Positions 1 through 7,665 of a stretch of DNA of 64,000 bases are shown piece after piece. This DNA is from Scatomonas sp963930955 (GTDB taxonomy: Bacteria > Bacillota > Clostridia > Lachnospirales > Lachnospiraceae): contig OZ006967.1 of assembly GCA_963930955.1 (NCBI GenBank), forward strand, positions 186,001 through 250,000, written 5' to 3'. The notes below the pieces were generated by a model that had not been told where the DNA came from, did not search any database, and saw only the letters and a program-made list of their open reading frames with translations. Numbering within the stretch: position 1 is the first letter of the stretch; each line of letters starts with the position of its first letter. The position numbers and the translations under genes are program-made.

Positions 1-491
1 TCCACAGGGGTTTCTCTGCCGAAAAGTTCGACATTAATGGTAACCACCTGCTTTGTCTTGTTGATGCTCTGGATAATTCCGGCAGTATCTTTCCAGGCGC
101 CGCCTGTAACGACTACGGAATCTCCCACCTCCAGGTCCACTTCAACCCGGCTGGTCCCGCCCAGGATGCCCAGAGGCTCCATCTCCTCAGGGGTCAGCGG
201 CACCGGCTTGGATCCCGGCCCCACAAATCCTGTGACGCCGCGGGTATTCCTGACAACGTACCATGTGTCATCGTTCATGACCATGTTCAGCAGGACATAG
301 CCCGGAAAGAGTTTGCGCTGTACCTGTTTTTTGGTGCCGTTCTTTACTTCGACAACTTCCTCCATGGGTACCCGCACTTCCAAGATCTGTTCCTCGAGAT
401 GTCTGTTCTCAATCGTCTTCTCAATATTGGCTTTTACCTTGTTTTCATAGCCCGAATAGGTGTGGACTACATACCATTTTGCTTCTGACAT
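1..491 (-). CDS. nusG: Transcription antitermination factor NusG (3' end beyond window)
   Basis: NusG binds RNA polymerase and modulates pausing, Rho-dependent termination and coupling to ribosomes. About 163 N-terminal residues are visible, starting MSEAKWYVVHTYSGYE. The NGN domain comes first, with the typical LFPGYVL and VRNTRGVTGFVG stretches. The KOW linker region follows (EVGDSVVVTAGAWKDTAGII), and the reading frame is still open at base 1. It is the last visible gene of rpmG-secE-nusG, 16 bases after secE. Family assignment is firm; only the last few residues are missing. Confidence 0.97.
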   Translation of the reverse strand, partial: MSEAKWYVVHTYSGYENKVKANIEKTIENRHLEEQILEVRVPMEEVVEVKNGTKKQVQRKLFPGYVLLNMVMNDDTWYVVRNTRGVTGFVGPGSKPVPLTPEEMEPLGILGGTSRVEVDLEVGDSVVVTGGAWKDTAGIIQSINKTKQVVTINVELFGRETPV

Positions 492-507
492 TTGATCACC
501 CTATCCC

Positions 508-750
508 TTATCTGATGATAAATTCAATGGCTTCCAGCGCCACGCTGTCCACCAGCGTGATCAGGACACAGAAGAGCACGGAGATCACGATTACGGCTAT
601 TGCCTGTTTCCCCAGCGTCTTCTTATCTGTCCAGATAATCTTCTTGAATTCTGTCTTCAGACCCTTGAACCAGCTTTTCTTGGCATTCCGTTCTTTTTTG
701 TCCTTCTTTTTGTCAGCTTTCCCGGAGTCTTTTACTACTTCGTCTGCCAT
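508..750 (-). CDS. secE: Preprotein translocase subunit SecE
   Basis: SecE is the small clamp subunit of the SecYEG channel in the cytoplasmic membrane. The 80-residue protein has a lysine-rich cytoplasmic N-terminus, the conserved WFKGLKTEFKKIIW segment, and one C-terminal membrane helix (AIAVIVISVLFCVLITLVDSV). An in-frame start lies five codons upstream, but the start at 750 has GAGGTG a few bases before it and gives the usual MADEVV beginning. It sits between rpmG and nusG, the standard bacterial order. Confidence 0.96.
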   Translation of the reverse strand: MADEVVKDSGKADKKKDKKERNAKKSWFKGLKTEFKKIIWTDKKTLGKQAIAVIVISVLFCVLITLVDSVALEAIEFIIR

Positions 751-768
751 CTTTTCACCTCGCACCCA

Positions 769-918
769 TTACTTGGTTTCTTTGTGTAACGTGTGTTTTC
801 TGCAGAACTTACAGTACTTGCTGGTTTCCATCCGGTCGGGATGGTTTTTCTTCTCTTTTGTCATGTTGTAGTTCCGCTGCTTACATTCTGTACATGCCAA
901 TGTAATCTTTACGCGCAC
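769..918 (-). CDS. rpmG: 50S ribosomal protein L33
   Basis: A 49-residue L33 of the large ribosomal subunit. It begins VRVKITLACTECKQRNY and ends KYCKFCRKHTLHKETK. Two CxxC pairs (residues about 9-12 and 36-39) mark the zinc-binding form. The start is GTG at 918, chosen because GAGGTGG precedes it by five bases; the frame remains open further upstream without a better ribosome site. It is the first gene of the rpmG-secE-nusG operon. Confidence 0.96.
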   Translation of the reverse strand: MRVKITLACTECKQRNYNMTKEKKNHPDRMETSKYCKFCRKHTLHKETK

Positions 919-971
919 GACTTCCACCTCCACTGTGTATTTGCGTATTACGACGGTCTTTTTGATAGAGC

Positions 972-1015
972 AAAAAAGCCTGAGGCTCAGCGCATGCCAA
1001 TCGCTGTTTTCAGGC
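972..1015 (-). terminator. Intrinsic terminator or attenuator in the rpmG leader
   Basis: Reading the minus strand, GCCTGA (1010-1015) pairs with TCAGGC (978-983) and an inner CAGCG/CGCTG stem (988-992 with 1002-1006) extends it. Six T residues follow (972-977). It lies between the promoter at 1050-1078 and rpmG, so it could stop read-through from upstream or attenuate the rpmG operon. The structure is visible; the role is inferred. Confidence 0.7.
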
Positions 1016-1017
1016 AT

Positions 1018-1071
1018 AAAAAAAAGACCTACTTCCATGTCGCTTACTAACTATAACACGAAGCAGGTCTT
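1018..1071 (-). terminator. Terminator for the alkD-like gene, overlapping the rpmG promoter
   Basis: AAGACCTGCTT (1061-1071, minus strand) and AAGTAGGTCTT (1024-1034) form an 11-bp stem with one G-T pair. A run of eight T residues follows (1018-1025). The loop of about 26 bases contains the -10 element of the next promoter, so terminator and promoter share the same bases. Confidence 0.65.
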
Positions 1072-1078
1072 CTGTCAA
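1050..1078 (-). promoter_or_regulatory. Sigma-A promoter of rpmG-secE-nusG
   Basis: On the minus strand TTGACA (1073-1078) and TATAGT (1050-1055) are separated by exactly 17 bases. The -35 box begins two bases after the stop codon of the alkD-like gene. The spacing and near-consensus boxes make this a strong housekeeping promoter. Confidence 0.85.
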
Positions 1079-1079
1079 G

Positions 1080-1781
1080 CTATTTCCCCCGCACCCGCAG
1101 CGTCCGCAGATACGCTTTCTGCTCTTCTCCGATCCGCCGGCTCTCAATCGCTTTCTGGATCGCCTTGTTATGGGTCCAGGGATCCATCCGGCGCTGCTGC
1201 AGGTAAGGCAGGGCCGCCTCATACTGCTTGGCCAGGGCAGTGGCAAAATACCAGGCCTTCATCATATTTACGTAATACTCCTCCAACTCCACCGCAGCGG
1301 CCAGTTCCAGATATTCCGGCAAAAAGGCCTGGTCCAGATAAAAACGCATGAGCATTCCCAGGCCGAATCGGACCGTGTAGGTTTCTCCGGAGCGGATCCA
1401 GACCCGGATTTTCTCCAGCAGTTCCGGCAGATGTTTTCCAAAAACCCTGGGGCAGACCATGTCGCAGGTGGCCCAGTTATCTATATATGGAAGAAACGCC
1501 TCCACATAAGCCATGGCCCGGTGGTAATCCTTTACCGTTTCCAGCAGAAAACCGTGAAGATTGTTTTCTTCATAATATCTGTGAGGCAGCTCTTCCAGAA
1601 ACCTCTCCGCTTCCGGCTTTTTGGACAGGGCCCGGGCGAACTTCCGCAGTTCGGGAGTCCGCACGCCGATCACCCTGTCCGGATCTACCGTGGGCATGAG
1701 TTTTTCCTGAAAGGTCTTATATTGCAGATCCTGCAGGGCAAACAGCTGCTGCAGGATCTCCGTCTCTGCCTGCTCTAGCAT
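1080..1781 (-). CDS. AlkD-like DNA alkylation repair protein
   Basis: A 233-residue protein of the HEAT-like DNA alkylation repair family, which in AlkD excises N3- and N7-alkylated bases without base flipping. Recognisable segments are GVRTPELRKFAR (about 40-50), NNLHGFLLETVKD and PYIDNWATCDMVC (about 96-108), where the W and D of the last segment belong to the catalytic face in AlkD. The tail carries DPWTHNKAIQKAIESRRI. Length fits the family. Its start overlaps the end of the upstream membrane-protein gene by seven bases, so the two are probably translated together. Confidence 0.9.
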   Translation of the reverse strand: MLEQAETEILQQLFALQDLQYKTFQEKLMPTVDPDRVIGVRTPELRKFARALSKKPEAERFLEELPHRYYEENNLHGFLLETVKDYHRAMAYVEAFLPYIDNWATCDMVCPRVFGKHLPELLEKIRVWIRSGETYTVRFGLGMLMRFYLDQAFLPEYLELAAAVELEEYYVNMMKAWYFATALAKQYEAALPYLQQRRMDPWTHNKAIQKAIESRRIGEEQKAYLRTLRVRGK

Positions 1782-3580
1782 GAAAGATCCTCCTTTTCCT
1801 CCACAAGGGACGCTTCGCCGATATCTGTGATTCCGTGGCCGGTATTGGGATGCTTCACAGAATAGAGCTGATCTCCGCAGAACACCGCCAGCAGGATGCC
1901 GCAGATTACCGCCGCTATTTTCAGCGGGATTTTCTTTAAAAAGTTATCCAGCATAGGCGCCACCACATAGACGATGATCAATCCCATAACTCCAAAGGCC
2001 AGCAGGCCTTCCGCGCAGACCCTGCCCTGGATATTCAGGAAATAGCCGCTGTAGTCCCACCATTTCATGCCGTCATGGGTGAGTTCCAGGCTCAGGCCGG
2101 TGAGATATTCCACGCTGCCGCAGAGCACCACCGCCGCCAGGAACTCCCAGATGGGAGATTTCCGCAGCCGGTAGAGGACCACCAGGATCAGAATGCCTCC
2201 CGTGCCGTAAATCGGCAGCCAGGGACCGTGGAGCACGCCCCGCTTGATAAATTCTCCCGACATGACCAGCCCCTGGCTGACCTCAAAGATCCATCCGATG
2301 AAGCAAAAGATAAAATACAGCAGGATCAGGGATGTGGGGGAATAACGGCGCATATAGTTCAGGTTTTCCACCCATTTTCTGCGCTCATATTCCGGAATGG
2401 GGAACAGCCGTCCGGGATAAATTTTCCCCTCCAGAGCATCCGCCGCCGCTCTGCCCCGGATGCTTTCCATGGCTTTTTCCTCATATTCCATCTCTTCCTG
2501 ACGGCTGTACAGGGTAATGCCGAACACAGACGCCAGAAATCCCCTGACTCCTCTGGCCGGAACCTCTTCCTGGGCTCTTCGGTCCACATCCCCGTAAGCC
2601 GCCGTCAGATCCCGTTTTCTGGCCTTTTCATATAGATAGCGGTCATTCAGCGCTTCCGCTCCGGGAATTCCCTTTTCCTTGGCCTCTCTGCGGATCTCCG
2701 CGTAATATTCACAGAAAGCCGCGGCCTGATAGGGATTGGAATAAAAGATCCCGGTGATCCCTAATGTGAAAATCCCCAGCAGATCCCAGCCGATATAGGA
2801 CAGTTCAAACACAAAGCACTGCCATTTGTGGCCCTTCATCATGCGCCGGGAAAGATTCACCGCCTCCAGGGCCCCTATGTTGGGATTCTCCGCCAGAATA
2901 TAAGGCACCATATAGTAAGAATACCGTTTGATGATATACCCGATCACCGTAAACATCCAGAGGAATTTCAAAAGCTGCAGCACCAGCAGGGACACGGCCG
3001 TCTTTACCCATTTCCGCACCCGCACCAGATACAGAAAGCGGTGGATGGGAACCTGCTCGTAAACCCTGGCCTCCAGCAGGATCCGCCGGGCGATTACCTG
3101 GTAAACATCCTGGATAAAAAACCAGACCAGAAACAGAAAGGCCAGGCTGAGGATCACAAAAACCGCCCGGGAAATCACCTGGGAACCGGTGGCCTCTGTC
3201 AGGGCCGACAGGATCGACACGGCGAAGCTTCCGGAAGTATAGTCATTGACCAGATTAGCCAGGATGCCCCGGGTCCTGCCCAGGGCCGGCTCTCCCTCCG
3301 CCTGGAGGATCTCTTCTTCTTTGATCTGCTCCGACAGCTCCCGGCCCTGTTCCTCCCCCTGGACCAGCATGATTTCGATTACATCCATCAGGCCCTGGTG
3401 ATTGGAAGCCCCGGTGGTGTCCTCCAGGCTTTCTCCCTCCGCCATACTTTTTACCGCAGACAGGGATCCCGCGAATTCGCTTCCCAGAAACGCCGCCAGC
3501 AGGCAGACCGCCACAAACAGCAGATAGTGGTGTTTCAGAGACTGCCTGGCCTGCCGTTTCATTTCCTTCCTTGTACGCAT
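1775..3580 (-). CDS. Membrane protein: DUF975-like domain fused to CmpB-type putative ABC permease domain
   Basis: A 601-residue integral membrane protein made of two parts. Residues 1 to about 300 resemble the DUF975 family (MKRQARQSLKHHYLLFVAV start, several helices, RRMMKGHKWQCFVFELSYIGW). Residues about 395-585 resemble the putative type IV ABC permease family CmpB (YFIFCFIGWIFEV, GVLHGPWLPIYGTGG, WWDYSGYFLNIQGRVC). The two families usually occur as separate proteins, so this is a fusion joined by a charged cytoplasmic linker. A GGGAAGGAA ribosome site precedes the ATG. The transported substrate is unknown and no ATPase partner is adjacent. Confidence 0.8.
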   Translation of the reverse strand: MRTRKEMKRQARQSLKHHYLLFVAVCLLAAFLGSEFAGSLSAVKSMAEGESLEDTTGASNHQGLMDVIEIMLVQGEEQGRELSEQIKEEEILQAEGEPALGRTRGILANLVNDYTSGSFAVSILSALTEATGSQVISRAVFVILSLAFLFLVWFFIQDVYQVIARRILLEARVYEQVPIHRFLYLVRVRKWVKTAVSLLVLQLLKFLWMFTVIGYIIKRYSYYMVPYILAENPNIGALEAVNLSRRMMKGHKWQCFVFELSYIGWDLLGIFTLGITGIFYSNPYQAAAFCEYYAEIRREAKEKGIPGAEALNDRYLYEKARKRDLTAAYGDVDRRAQEEVPARGVRGFLASVFGITLYSRQEEMEYEEKAMESIRGRAAADALEGKIYPGRLFPIPEYERRKWVENLNYMRRYSPTSLILLYFIFCFIGWIFEVSQGLVMSGEFIKRGVLHGPWLPIYGTGGILILVVLYRLRKSPIWEFLAAVVLCGSVEYLTGLSLELTHDGMKWWDYSGYFLNIQGRVCAEGLLAFGVMGLIIVYVVAPMLDNFLKKIPLKIAAVICGILLAVFCGDQLYSVKHPNTGHGITDIGEASLVEEKEDLSC

Positions 3581-3607
3581 GTCTGTATTTTTCCTTCCCT
3601 CTGTATT

Positions 3608-4453
3608 CTAGTCTTTATATACAAACCGCCCGTCCAGTTCCGCGGTTTTTACAATGTTGATAAAAGCTGACGGGTCCGTCCTGCGGATTTCCCGCACCAG
3701 TTTCTTGACCTCCTGTCCGGAAACCACAGAATAGATCATCTTCTTCTCTTCATTGGTATAGCAGCCGGTACCGTCCAGCACTGTAGCGCTGTGATTGGTC
3801 TGCTCCATAATGACCTGATAGATCCTTTCATACTGTTTGCTGATAATAAACAGGGTAGCTTTCTGATATTTCCGGTACAGCAGATGGATCACCTGGGTAG
3901 AGGCATACTGAAAGATAATAGAATACAGAGCCTTGTCCCAGCCAAAAAGCAGGCCTGCCGCTCCCAGGATCAGACAGTTGGCTGCCAGGGTGATATTCCA
4001 GGGATCCCGGTTCAGCCGGTGGCCGTAAACATTGGCCAGGATATCCAGACCGCCGGTGGAGCCTCCGGCCAGCATGGCCATGCTGATGCAGGCTCCGTTG
4101 ATAATCCCTCCGAATACACTTCCCAGAAGTACATCATTGGTAACGGCAAAAGCCGGCAGAACATCGGTCAGAAGGCCGCAGAGTCCTACGCTTAAACAGG
4201 TATAGACAATAAACCGTTTTCCCAGATCCCGGAAGCTGAGGATCAGGGCCAGGATATTCAGGGGATAGCTCACCAGGGAAAATGCCAGGCTCACATGCCA
4301 GAAGGAAATTCCTACCCTCTGAACCAGCAGGGCAATTCCGTTAAAGCCTCCCGGATAAAGCCCTACCGTGTTGACAAAAGTATTGATATTAAAAGCCATA
4401 CAGACGGCTGAAACCGTCACCAGCACAGCCGCCCGTATTTCCCGTTTCCACAT
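3608..4453 (-). CDS. YitT family membrane protein
   Basis: A 281-residue YitT-family protein: five or six membrane helices (DUF161 type) followed by a small soluble C-terminal DUF2179 domain. Visible family marks are NTVGLYPGGFNGIALL, LAGGSTGGLDILA and, near the end, LDGTGCYTNEEKKMIYSVVSGQEV and DPSAFINIVKT. Biochemical role is not established for the family. The start at 4453 is preferred over an in-frame GTG nine codons upstream because AGGAGG precedes it by nine bases. Confidence 0.9.
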   Translation of the reverse strand: MWKREIRAAVLVTVSAVCMAFNINTFVNTVGLYPGGFNGIALLVQRVGISFWHVSLAFSLVSYPLNILALILSFRDLGKRFIVYTCLSVGLCGLLTDVLPAFAVTNDVLLGSVFGGIINGACISMAMLAGGSTGGLDILANVYGHRLNRDPWNITLAANCLILGAAGLLFGWDKALYSIIFQYASTQVIHLLYRKYQKATLFIISKQYERIYQVIMEQTNHSATVLDGTGCYTNEEKKMIYSVVSGQEVKKLVREIRRTDPSAFINIVKTAELDGRFVYKD

Positions 4454-4525
4454 AGGCAGAGTCCTCCTGTTCTGCTTCACTTTTAATAGTATACCACAGA
4501 AAGGCCTGGTTCTGCCAGAAATACC

Positions 4526-5293
4526 TTACAGATATTCCAGGATCCCCCGGATGTCTCTTACTACCGCATTCGCTCCCGCCTGGCGGAATTTTTCTTCCGT
4601 ATTTTTCAACAGCTCTTCCCTCCGGTCTTCCGGCAAAGCCCGGTACTCCTCTTCGGAAAGTCCCAGAGCGGAACTGCCTTCCAGAATTCCCAGGGCGAAC
4701 GCTCCCGCATTCTTTCCCTCCCGGATATCAGCAACCGTATCTCCCACTTTCATGATTTTTTCTACAGAGTCAATCTTCAGGGCTTCCATGTTTTTAAACA
4801 CCATATAGGGATAGGGCCGCCCCATACCTCCTGCGGAATCCGGGCTGAACCAGCAGTCCGGGCGGTAGCCCTGGGCCGCGGCTTTCGGCACAACAATCTC
4901 CATCATTACGTCCGTATAGCCGGTGGTGGATCCGATCCGGATGCCCTTTTCCCGCAGGACCTCCACGGTCTCCCGCACGTATGGCTTCAGGCCGGCGTAC
5001 TGATCCAGAATCCCCAGCAGGGCCGGCTCAAACCGGGCATACAGGGCATCCACATCCTTTTCCTCCGGTTCCCTTCCGTATTTTTCCGCCCACAGCTTCC
5101 GGATCCGCTTCATCTCCAGCATCATGCGGATATGATCCCGCTTCAGCACCCCCATGGGGCCTCTGACTTCTTCCATGGCAGGTTGAATCCCCGCCTCCCG
5201 GAACACCTCCAGAAAGGCCCGGACCGGGGCAAAGCATCCATAGTCTACGGTAGTTCCCGCCCAGTCAAAAACAACTGCTTCTATTTTGTTCAT
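4526..5293 (-). CDS. phnX: Phosphonoacetaldehyde hydrolase (phosphonatase)
   Basis: PhnX splits phosphonoacetaldehyde into acetaldehyde and phosphate through a Schiff base. This 255-residue HAD-fold protein starts MNKIEAVVFDWAGTTVDYG, with the nucleophile Asp in the VFDWAGTTVD motif. It contains KRDHIRMMLEMKRI carrying the Schiff-base lysine region, IGSTTGYTDVMM, and the acidic HAD motif KVGDTVADIREGKNAG. AAGGAG precedes the ATG at 5293. It lies 44 bases after phnW and completes the two-step 2-aminoethylphosphonate pathway. Confidence 0.95.
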   Translation of the reverse strand: MNKIEAVVFDWAGTTVDYGCFAPVRAFLEVFREAGIQPAMEEVRGPMGVLKRDHIRMMLEMKRIRKLWAEKYGREPEEKDVDALYARFEPALLGILDQYAGLKPYVRETVEVLREKGIRIGSTTGYTDVMMEIVVPKAAAQGYRPDCWFSPDSAGGMGRPYPYMVFKNMEALKIDSVEKIMKVGDTVADIREGKNAGAFALGILEGSSALGLSEEEYRALPEDRREELLKNTEEKFRQAGANAVVRDIRGILEYL

Positions 5294-5337
5294 GTGATTT
5301 TTCTCCTTTTTATGTTTTCCCTTTTTGCCTCCGGCTT

Positions 5338-6447
5338 TCATCCGGCATGTTTCGCTTCCATTCTCTGAAAGAATTCCTTCATGATCTCACAGAGCTTCAG
5401 AATGTCTTCCTCGTAGATCTCTCCGATATTTCCGATCCGGAAGGTATCCGCGTCTGTAGCCTTTCCGGGATAAATGGCATAACCTCTGTCTTTAATAAAT
5501 TCATACATTTCCTGGAAAGAAAAGCTGTGATTTTCCGGATAAAAGAAGGTGGTAATAATCGGGCCCTGATGTTCTTCTCCGATATAAGTCCGGATCCCCA
5601 TTTCTTTCAACTTGCGGATCAGCAGACGGTTGTTGTGATAATATCTCCGGGAACGGGCGGGAATTCCTCCTTCTTCTTTCAGTTCCTCCAGGGCTTTTGC
5701 AAAGGCCAGCACCGTATGGGTGGGGGATGTAAAACGCCATTTACCGTCTTTCTCCATGGTTTCCCACTGCTCATACAGGTCCAGAGACAGGCTTCTGGCC
5801 CTGCCTTTGCTCTCCAGGAGCTTCTGCCTGCCGCAGATGATAAAGGAAAATCCCGGAACTCCCTGAATACACTTGTTGGCGCTGCTGATCAGGAAGTCAA
5901 TGCCCAGTTCCTCTACAGGGATCTCCACCCCGGCAAAGCTGGACATGGCGTCTACGATCATGGTGCGCCCTGCTGCTTTTACCGCCCTGGAAACAGAAGC
6001 AATATCGTTCAGTATGCCGGAGGTGGTTTCGCTGTGGACCATGGCCACATGGGTAATGGCCGGATCCGCCGCAAGCATTTCCCGGATCTTTTCCGCAGAA
6101 GGGATCTGATCATAGCTTTCCCGGTACAGCACATAGGAAATTCCCGCATGCTCCGCAATGTCCGCCATTCTCTCTCCGTAGGAACCGTTGGCGGCGATCA
6201 GCAGCTTATCTTTTTTCCCCAGGGCGCTGGTGATCACCGATTCCACGCCGAAGGTGCCGCTGCCCTGCATAAGCACCGCCGTATAGGTCTCCGCGGACAC
6301 CCGGGCCAGCTCCAGCAGTTCCCTGCGGATCTTCTGGGTGATCTGCTTGTAGTCGTCGTCCCAGGTGCAGTGGTCGGTGAGCATTTCTTTTTTTACCGTA
6401 TCGGTAGTGGTCAGGGGGCCCGGTGTCAGCAGTTTGTAATTTACCAT
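5338..6447 (-). CDS. phnW: 2-aminoethylphosphonate--pyruvate transaminase
   Basis: PhnW transfers the amino group of 2-aminoethylphosphonate to pyruvate, giving phosphonoacetaldehyde for PhnX. The 369-residue class V aminotransferase starts MVNYKLLTPGPLTTTDTVK, with the substrate loop LTDHCTWDDDYK. The PLP lysine lies in FLISSANKCIQGVPGFSF (about residue 193). The tail has TFRIGNIGEI. It is the first gene of the phnW-phnX pair and lies 210 bases beyond the regulator gene, with a candidate operator in between. Confidence 0.96.
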   Translation of the reverse strand: MVNYKLLTPGPLTTTDTVKKEMLTDHCTWDDDYKQITQKIRRELLELARVSAETYTAVLMQGSGTFGVESVITSALGKKDKLLIAANGSYGERMADIAEHAGISYVLYRESYDQIPSAEKIREMLAADPAITHVAMVHSETTSGILNDIASVSRAVKAAGRTMIVDAMSSFAGVEIPVEELGIDFLISSANKCIQGVPGFSFIICGRQKLLESKGRARSLSLDLYEQWETMEKDGKWRFTSPTHTVLAFAKALEELKEEGGIPARSRRYYHNNRLLIRKLKEMGIRTYIGEEHQGPIITTFFYPENHSFSFQEMYEFIKDRGYAIYPGKATDADTFRIGNIGEIYEEDILKLCEIMKEFFQRMEAKHAG

Positions 6448-6647
6448 AGTTTCTTCCTCTCTTTCCTTTTATTCCCCGCGGATTCCTCCGCGAAATTTCT
6501 TTTACTTGCATTCCTCCGATAATTCCTGGCGGCGCTCCAACAGTTCCGCCCTTTGCCGGAGCCAATTATAAGAATTTTTTCCGGCGCCTTTCTGCCAAAT
6601 CCAGGTGAAGCCTTTGTAAAGAACAGAAAAAGAAAAAGACGGGATTC

Positions 6648-6662
6648 TGTAGAAAATCTACA
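6648..6662. promoter_or_regulatory. Candidate operator copy 1 (upstream of phnW)
   Basis: TGTAGAAAATCTACA is a perfect palindrome with 6-bp arms around AAA. It overlaps the stop codon of the RpiR-type regulator gene and lies about 200 bases before phnW. The same core recurs at 7549-7561, just upstream of the regulator start. Two copies at the two transcription units of one module suggest the binding site of that regulator; binding itself is inferred. Confidence 0.65.
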
Positions 6663-7538
6663 AAATCTCGTCCCCTTTCTGATAGGCGCTGCGGGCCACG
6701 TACCCGCTGGCTTTATTTAGTTTTTTGGAAAGTCTTTCGTAGTCCCGGTTCAGGACCCCGGCGTACAGCATATCCACCAGCGCCAGCTGGGAGATCCGGG
6801 AAAAAATGGTATCTCCCAGAAGAAACTGCCGACTGCTGGCGCAGAGAAGAATGTCCGCGTATCGGGCGATCAGCGAATTTTCAAAATTGGTAAGCACCAG
6901 GGTCCGGGCCCCGGTCTTCCTGGCCAGGGCCATCATCTCCACCGTGTGCCGGGAATAGCCGGAATAGGAGATGCCGATAGCCAGGTCCTCCCGCCCCAGA
7001 TTGCCGGCGCTGACATTCTGCAGGTAATAATCCCCGTACATCCGGCAATCCAGGCCCAGATACAAAAGTTTGGTCATCAGGTCGCTGGCTGTGCAGACGG
7101 AATTTTCCACACTGTAGATTACGATTTTTCTGGCTGCCAGAATGGCTTCCACCGCCTTCTGGTATTCCCGAGTCCGGATACTCTTCAGGGTTTCTTCCAG
7201 CATCCGGATAGAGGTGGAAACCATCTTTCCCGGAATTTCTTCCAGACGGTCCCGGCGGGAGAGCTGGAAACCGTAAAGCTCGATCTCCCCTTCCTCTCTG
7301 CGGTTCCGGGCCTCCTGCTGTACCAGAGCGTACTTGAAACTCCGGAAGCCCTGGTAGCCCAGAGCCTTCACAACCGCATTACCGTAGGCTGGCTGATCCC
7401 CGCTTCCCGGGCCATTTTTTCCATCAGCAGTTCCTCTGCAGGTCCCCGGTACCGGAGCAGATAATCTGCGGCCTTCTGCTCCGAGGGACGCAGGTTCCCG
7501 TATACGCTTTCAATTTTTCTCCGCATGTAACTGTCCAT
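6658..7538 (-). pseudogene. RpiR/MurR-type regulator of the phn module, frameshifted
   Basis: The first part (7538 to 7368) encodes an N-terminal HTH_6 domain starting MDSYMRRKIESVYGNLRPSEQ and ending GISQPTVMRL, then stop. The second part (about 7371 to 6658) resumes in another frame with KALGYQGFRSFKYAL and a full SIS sugar-phosphate-isomerase domain (KIVIYSVENSVCTASDLM, GISYSGYSRHTVEMM). In intact relatives the text reads SQPTVMRFxxALG, so one base is missing near 7371-7374. A GGGAGGG site precedes the ATG. It probably controlled phnW-phnX; the break may be a real mutation or a sequencing slip. Confidence 0.8.
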
Positions 7539-7548
7539 AATCCCTCCC

Positions 7549-7561
7549 GTAGAAAATCTAC
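7549..7561. promoter_or_regulatory. Candidate operator copy 2 (upstream of the RpiR-type gene)
   Basis: GTAGAAAATCTAC, the same palindrome core as at 6648-6662, lies 10 bases upstream of the regulator ATG at 7538, overlapping where its own promoter or ribosome site must be. This position suits autoregulation. Confidence 0.6.
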
Positions 7562-7665
7562 AGAAAACCGGCGGTTCCCTGTCCGGAAACGGAAAGACGG
7601 AACCGCCCAAGATCTGGTTTTTCTTTGAAGATCTCCGCCTTGTACCTGAAAAAATACATCTTTGT

